28,729 nt of DNA. It comes from an uncultured Oscillospiraceae bacterium (GTDB lineage Bacteria > Bacillota > Clostridia > Oscillospirales > Ruminococcaceae). The stretch is from contig CAKSWY010000031.1 of NCBI GenBank assembly GCA_934513685.1, positions 1 through 28,729 on the forward strand, read 5' to 3'. The notes beneath the pieces were generated by a model. It was given only the letters and a program-made list of their open reading frames with translations, did no database searches and had not been told where the DNA came from. A program made the translations under genes and the position numbers. The number at the start of each line of letters is the position of its first letter. The stretch's first letter is position 1. Below, piece by piece: positions 25,415-28,729 of the stretch.

Positions 25415-26548
25415 ATGTTAGCATATGATGAGAATAACGTGTTGTGTGAATATGAGGAAAACATATTTATTGCTGTCTGTAGTAACTGCCATAAATTATA
25501 TCACCGTACTGTAAGTGAGCAGATTCCCGGTTTTAGGGAGCGTGAGTACGATAATTGTCCATATTGCGGCTATGAGAATGGCAGTAGTATGTCTTATGAA
25601 TATTCAAATTCAAAACTGACAAAAGAAGAATTAAAAACGCTGAAGAAAAAATCTTTGTTGGATGTTGTGGTCAATTACTGCCACAGGCAATACATCACAA
25701 CTACATGTGATGACTGTGACCACAATTCTGGCTGTCCGGGAACGCCTTGCGGGAACTGCAAACAATGTCTTGAAGAGGTTCACTATCCAAGTAGATATCC
25801 GTTGGGTCGAAAAGATTATGAATGCGAACGTATGATGCATTTTTATGTTTGTGATTATACAGCAAAGTATGCGTCAGAAATGCTTTACCTTATGAGAAAA
25901 AGCGACGCAATGATGGAAATTGAGGAATATCATGTGCTATCTATCGGTTGTGGCGCTTGCCCAGATCTTATGGCATTGGAGCGCTTTTGTCATGAGACTT
26001 CGCCAAGTAAAACAATAAGTTATTTGGGGATTGATATAAATAAGCGTTGGAAAAGTATCCATGAAAAAATAGATACCTACAAGACCTCAACCGTGAAAAA
26101 GACACGGTTCAAGTATTTGGATGCTGTGACGGAAGATTTTACAATCTCCGATGCTAATGTTGTTGTTTTACAATATATAATTTCACATTTTTACAACACT
26201 GGTCAAATCAAACAAATTAATGCATTCTTCCAAAAACTTGTGGATACTATTATAAGCCATAAGCAGGAAAATGTTCCAATGGTGATTCTTATTAACGATG
26301 TAAATAGTGTAAACAGGGGAAGGGATTATTTTTCTGACCTTATTGATAAGTTGAAGGCAGCTGATTTCCATGGAAGTTGCGGAAAGTTCTATTTTGATTA
26401 TAAAATAGTAAACCTGCGCAAAGATATGGTGAGAGGCATGCTTCTCGCCAAACGGTTTTCAATTTGCCAAAAGAATTTGATGGTATATATCAACCGTGGC
26501 GTGATTGCTCAAGCGCCCAATTACTTATTGAAGTTCAGTAGGAGGTGA
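25415..26548 (+). CDS. Cys-rich zinc-ribbon/methyltransferase-like protein of unknown function
   Basis: The 377-residue protein is not assignable to a named family by eye. Three parts are visible. Residues 22-51 form a zinc ribbon (C22-xx-C25 and C48-xx-C51). Residues 89-118 hold a dense Cys cluster, with C98-xx-C101, C107, C112-xx-C115-xx-C118, which could bind iron-sulfur or zinc. From about 172 a Rossmann domain has VLSIGCGACPDL and YLGIDINKRW, the SAM-binding pattern of methyltransferases, and NVVVLQYIISHFY follows as a likely motif IV region. No signal peptide or membrane helix is seen. ATG at 25415 follows GAGGTG. Its last codons contain the AGGAGGTGA ribosome site of the next gene four bases away, so the two proteins are made together. 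Base use is clearly more AT-rich than in the core genes. Confidence 0.72.
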   Translation: MLAYDENNVLCEYEENIFIAVCSNCHKLYHRTVSEQIPGFREREYDNCPYCGYENGSSMSYEYSNSKLTKEELKTLKKKSLLDVVVNYCHRQYITTTCDDCDHNSGCPGTPCGNCKQCLEEVHYPSRYPLGRKDYECERMMHFYVCDYTAKYASEMLYLMRKSDAMMEIEEYHVLSIGCGACPDLMALERFCHETSPSKTISYLGIDINKRWKSIHEKIDTYKTSTVKKTRFKYLDAVTEDFTISDANVVVLQYIISHFYNTGQIKQINAFFQKLVDTIISHKQENVPMVILINDVNSVNRGRDYFSDLIDKLKAADFHGSCGKFYFDYKIVNLRKDMVRGMLLAKRFSICQKNLMVYINRGVIAQAPNYLLKFSRR

Positions 26549-26552
26549 TTCG

Positions 26553-27500
26553 ATGATAATAAGCGCCAGTCGAAGAACGGACATTCCAACATATTATTCT
26601 GACTGGCTTTTTAACAGGCTTAAAGAAGAATATGTATTGGTCAGGAACCCGATGAATATCCATCAAATAGGTAGGATCAATCTGTCACCCGACGTTGTTG
26701 ATGGAATTGTTTTTTGGACAAAAAATCCAGTGCCTATGCTGAACCGTTTGTCGGAACTTGAAAGATATAATTATTACTTTCAGTTCACATTAACAGCTTA
26801 TGATAAGGATGTGGAGCCGAATATTCCATCCAAAAACAATATAATAATTCCTGCATTCCAACAATTATCCAAATCAATAGGAAGAGAAAAGGTCGTCTGG
26901 CGATATGACCCAATCTTCTTCAATGATAGATATACAATGGAATACCACTGCAAGTATTTCAGGGTTCTGGCAGCAAAATTAGGAGATTATACGGAAAAAT
27001 GCACCGTGAGTTTTCTTGACCTCTATCGCAATACGGCAAGAAATACTCAGCCGCTCAAAATCCACCCAGAGTCAAAAGAGCAGCAAATAGAACTGATGCA
27101 AAGGTTTTCTGAAATTGCAAAAGAGTATGGTTTCTATATAGACACCTGTTCTGAAGCAATCGAACTTGATAGATTTGGAATAGCACATGCTCGCTGCATT
27201 GATAGAGAACGTTTTGAACGAATAGGAAAATGCAAACTATCTGTAGGAAAAGATCAGAATCAGCGGCCAGAATGTGGTTGTATTGCTAGCATTGATATTG
27301 GAACATATAACACATGCAAAAATGGTTGTCTTTATTGTTATGCCAATTATAGCCATAATACAGTCATGCGAAATACTCAGGTGCATAATCCTTTATCCCC
27401 TCTTCTTTTCGGAGAGGTTGGCCTTGACGATGTAATAAAGGAACGTAAGATGGTATCACTCAAGGAATGCCAGCTTACATTGTTCGATTCAATAGAATAA
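26553..27500 (+). CDS. DUF1848 protein with radical-SAM-like Cys motif
   Basis: The 315-residue protein begins IISASRRTDIPTYYSDWLFNRL and continues with VRNPMN and GIVFWTKNP, which are DUF1848 hallmarks. Near the C-terminus it has CGC (241-243) and C255-xxx-C259-xx-C262 (DIGTYNTCKNGCLYCYAN), the cysteine spacing that holds the 4Fe-4S cluster in radical SAM enzymes, though in those enzymes it lies near the N-terminus. The tail reads QLTLFDSIE; QLTLF fits the bacterial clamp-binding consensus QL[SD]LF. The enzyme reaction is unknown. ATG at 26553 has a perfect AGGAGGTGA that overlaps the end of the preceding gene. Both share AT-rich codon use and form a two-gene unit. A terminator follows. Confidence 0.88.
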   Translation: MIISASRRTDIPTYYSDWLFNRLKEEYVLVRNPMNIHQIGRINLSPDVVDGIVFWTKNPVPMLNRLSELERYNYYFQFTLTAYDKDVEPNIPSKNNIIIPAFQQLSKSIGREKVVWRYDPIFFNDRYTMEYHCKYFRVLAAKLGDYTEKCTVSFLDLYRNTARNTQPLKIHPESKEQQIELMQRFSEIAKEYGFYIDTCSEAIELDRFGIAHARCIDRERFERIGKCKLSVGKDQNQRPECGCIASIDIGTYNTCKNGCLYCYANYSHNTVMRNTQVHNPLSPLLFGEVGLDDVIKERKMVSLKECQLTLFDSIE

Positions 27501-27547
27501 GCAATAGCCCTCCCGGCCATCAATCATGGTGGTCAGGAGGGCTTTGC
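27501..27547. terminator. Shared terminator between DUF1848 gene and recombinase remnant
   Basis: AGCCCTCC/GGAGGGCT, extended by GCAA/TTGC past one bulge, with an inner GGCCATC-GGTGGTC stem. It begins right after the DUF1848 stop and also faces the recombinase remnant's stop at 27561. T-runs are short on both strands. Confidence 0.65.
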
Positions 27548-27560
27548 TGTTCTCATACAA

Positions 27561-27863
27561 TTATTCCGCATCTATATCCACTTTGAGTCCAGATTTCAAC
27601 TCGACCGTATAATGGTCCTTAAAAACCGTAACCTGTCTGAACCAGCGCCGGACCAGGGTTTCGTCGAATTCCGTCAGTTCGGTGGGCTGGCTGCGGATGA
27701 AATCCTGAAGTGCTGTGATACGTTTGATTTGTTCGTCTCTTGCCACCGTGTCAACAGCGGTCTGCTGTTTCAGTTCCCGGAGCCGGAAGATTTCATCGGC
27801 AATCTCATCGTAGGCTTCCTTGTTGTGGGCTTTTTTGAGCAGTTCCTGCTGCAGGGCCAGTAA
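27561..27863 (-). pseudogene. C-terminal remnant of a serine recombinase
   Basis: About 100 residues can be read from 27863 to the stop at 27561: LLALQQELLKKAHNKEAYDE, then a coiled-coil stretch (EIADEIFRLRELKQQ), and finally TEFDETLVRRWFRQVTVF...VELKSGLKVDI. This is the typical end of the large serine recombinases found in clostridial conjugative and mobilisable elements. The catalytic resolvase domain and recombinase domain are missing, and no start or ribosome site belongs to the piece, so it cannot be active. The frame is cut near 27865, where a DUF2971-type sequence begins in another frame. A GTG at 27746 opens a 61-residue piece, but nothing suggests it is translated. Confidence 0.8.
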
Positions 27864-28150
27864 TTGCTATCAAATTCCTGACGAATCTTCTCCACATCAA
27901 TATGTAAAAAGGTGTCGAACGGATCATCATAACTGCTGGCTTTAGAGAAGAATAGTTTGTTAGAACGTAAAGCGTCAAGATTATTGTTATTTACCGCACG
28001 ATACTTATACAAAAATCTTGGATAGCGAATTTTCGCCATCAGTTGGTTAATTTCATTTGGTATATCTTCACCTGTAAATGAGCACAGCGTCTTCCAATAA
28101 TCCTGCATTTCATCGTGGCTCATAGCTGTTTTTCGTTCTTCTGCTTCCAA
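27770..28150 (-). pseudogene. DUF2971 protein, truncated and joined out of frame to the recombinase remnant
   Basis: The frame starts with TTG at 28150, seven bases after a perfect AGGAGG, and reads MEAEERKTAMSHDEMQDYW. RFLYKYRAVNNNNLDALRSN and KLFFSKASSYDDPFDTF are the DUF2971 N-terminal pattern, a family of unknown role often near defence or mobile genes. After ...VEKIRQEFDSNY the frame enters recombinase DNA in the wrong frame and ends at 27770 with a meaningless tail of about 30 residues. Full DUF2971 proteins are about 250-300 residues, so most of the domain is gone. An ATG at 28171 also opens the frame but would overlap the ribosome site. It is best read as a broken gene left by deletion or insertion. 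Confidence 0.68.
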
Positions 28151-28283
28151 AAAACCACCTCCTATTATCATGTAGCCTTAAATAAATCTTTAGAGCTCAC
28201 TTTAAAGTTCTTTATAGTACTTGCTTATCGACCACCGTTCTTAATTGCGATTGTTTTCATTCTCGTTCCTCGTCATTTTCCTT
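28151..28283 (-). other. Junction stretch between two mobile-element remnants
   Basis: This holds the AGGAGG ribosome site of the DUF2971 fragment and AT-rich sequence that may be its promoter (TACTATAAAG). At 28225-28260 a 12-codon frame reads MKTIAIKNGGR and stops; it could be the severed start of a ParA-type ATPase, but it is too short to be sure. Confidence 0.35.
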
Positions 28284-28703
28284 TCATAGTTCAAATGCCA
28301 GCATCGTTTCTTTGTGCAGCTTCTCATTTTCACAGTTCAAAAGATACTCTATTGCCCTGTGCGCAAAGCGGTTTGTTTTCATCGTATTCCAATCGGCAAG
28401 CCGGACGATCTTTGCTGTACCATTCTCAAAATCCAATGAAATCTCGCCCCATTCGCCGTCGCAGTCTGTTTAGTATTCGTAGATTGCGGCGGCGATTTTC
28501 TTTTTGCGCTTGGTTTTGGATTTTTGTTTCAGCCGGACGGCATGGATTGCACCATCGGCAACCAACAATTCCGTCAGCTTGTCTACTGCTCTGCGGTAGG
28601 CTCGCTCTGCACCGCTGGCAGTGCTGCCCTCGAACATGACCGCCAGTTCTTCAAAAAGGGTTTTAGGGCTTCGTTGATTGTTGCGTTGGCAACCCCACCG
28701 CAA
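28284..28703 (-). pseudogene. Mobile-element-type hypothetical gene with an internal stop codon
   Basis: Minus-strand frame from 28703 down reads RAYRRAVDKLTELLVADGA, KQKSKTKRKKKIAAAIYEY, then TAA at 28470-28472. The same frame continues sensibly for 61 codons: TDCDGEWGEISLDFENGTAK, VRLADWNTMKTNRFAHRAIE, YLLNCENEKLHKETMLAFEL, ending at TGA 28284-28286. The continuation has protein-like composition and I judge it part of the same gene; a single CAA-to-TAA change would explain the stop. I recall similar unnamed proteins in clostridial conjugative elements. The upstream end is unclear: before about 28650 another frame (EKFGEGHYHCGGVANATINE) also looks protein-like, so there may be a frameshift or a neighbouring gene running off the window. 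Confidence 0.55.
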
Positions 28704-28729
28704 TGGTAGTGCCCTTCTCCGAACTTTTC

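Noticed and set aside
25218..25424. 68-residue minus-strand frame over the boundary region
   Set aside because: No ribosome site or family resemblance, and it covers the inverted repeat and the start region of the opposite gene.
25163..28729. CRISPR array or tRNA attachment site in the accessory region
   Set aside because: I saw no regularly spaced repeats and no tRNA-like sequence.

Overview
This window looks like a low-GC-phylum but GC-rich spore-forming Clostridia chromosome, most likely Oscillospiraceae/Ruminococcaceae. This placement is inferred from gene content: SpoIVA with a DUF3794-LysM spore protein, RNase M5, a T-box-controlled alaS, a zinc-ribbon kinase-like protein, and strong AGGAGG-type ribosome binding sites. 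Positions 1 to about 25160 are ordinary chromosome. From about 25163 to the end, base composition becomes AT-rich and codon use changes, and the content becomes accessory and mobile-element derived.

Layout. On the minus strand are the N-terminus of a zinc-ribbon/kinase-like protein (1-370), a YebC-family regulator (543-1280), and three surface-polysaccharide-type genes: a GT4 glycosyltransferase, a membrane-bound nucleotide-sugar 4,6-dehydratase and a nucleotidyltransferase-fold protein (1499-6235). A plus-strand ZIP metal transporter (6586-7362) has its own promoter and a possible metal-regulator operator. It converges on a minus-strand run from HIT protein through phosphoribosyltransferase, ComEC and DNA polymerase III delta to RNase M5, in which the last four genes overlap by four bases at each junction. 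A bidirectional terminator separates the two. Next come alaS with a complete T-box leader, a class B PBP, and a DUF3794-LysM/spoIVA operon with a sigma-E-like promoter. A galactose-related cluster follows: galK (minus) diverges from an AraC regulator (plus), followed by a membrane-anchored relative of the galactose-binding protein MglB and rlmD.

The accessory end (25163-28729) holds a tight two-gene unit: a Cys-rich methyltransferase-like protein and a DUF1848 protein with a radical-SAM-like CX3CX2C motif and a C-terminal QLTLF that resembles a sliding-clamp-binding motif. It is followed by decayed mobile-element pieces: a serine recombinase C-terminus, a DUF2971 N-terminus joined to it out of frame, and a conjugative-element-type gene broken by an in-frame stop. 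The two-gene unit is the best candidate for an undescribed system. Its function is unknown and any link to DNA repair or defence is inference.

Limits: all family calls are by eye from motifs and remembered family patterns. No search or alignment program was run.
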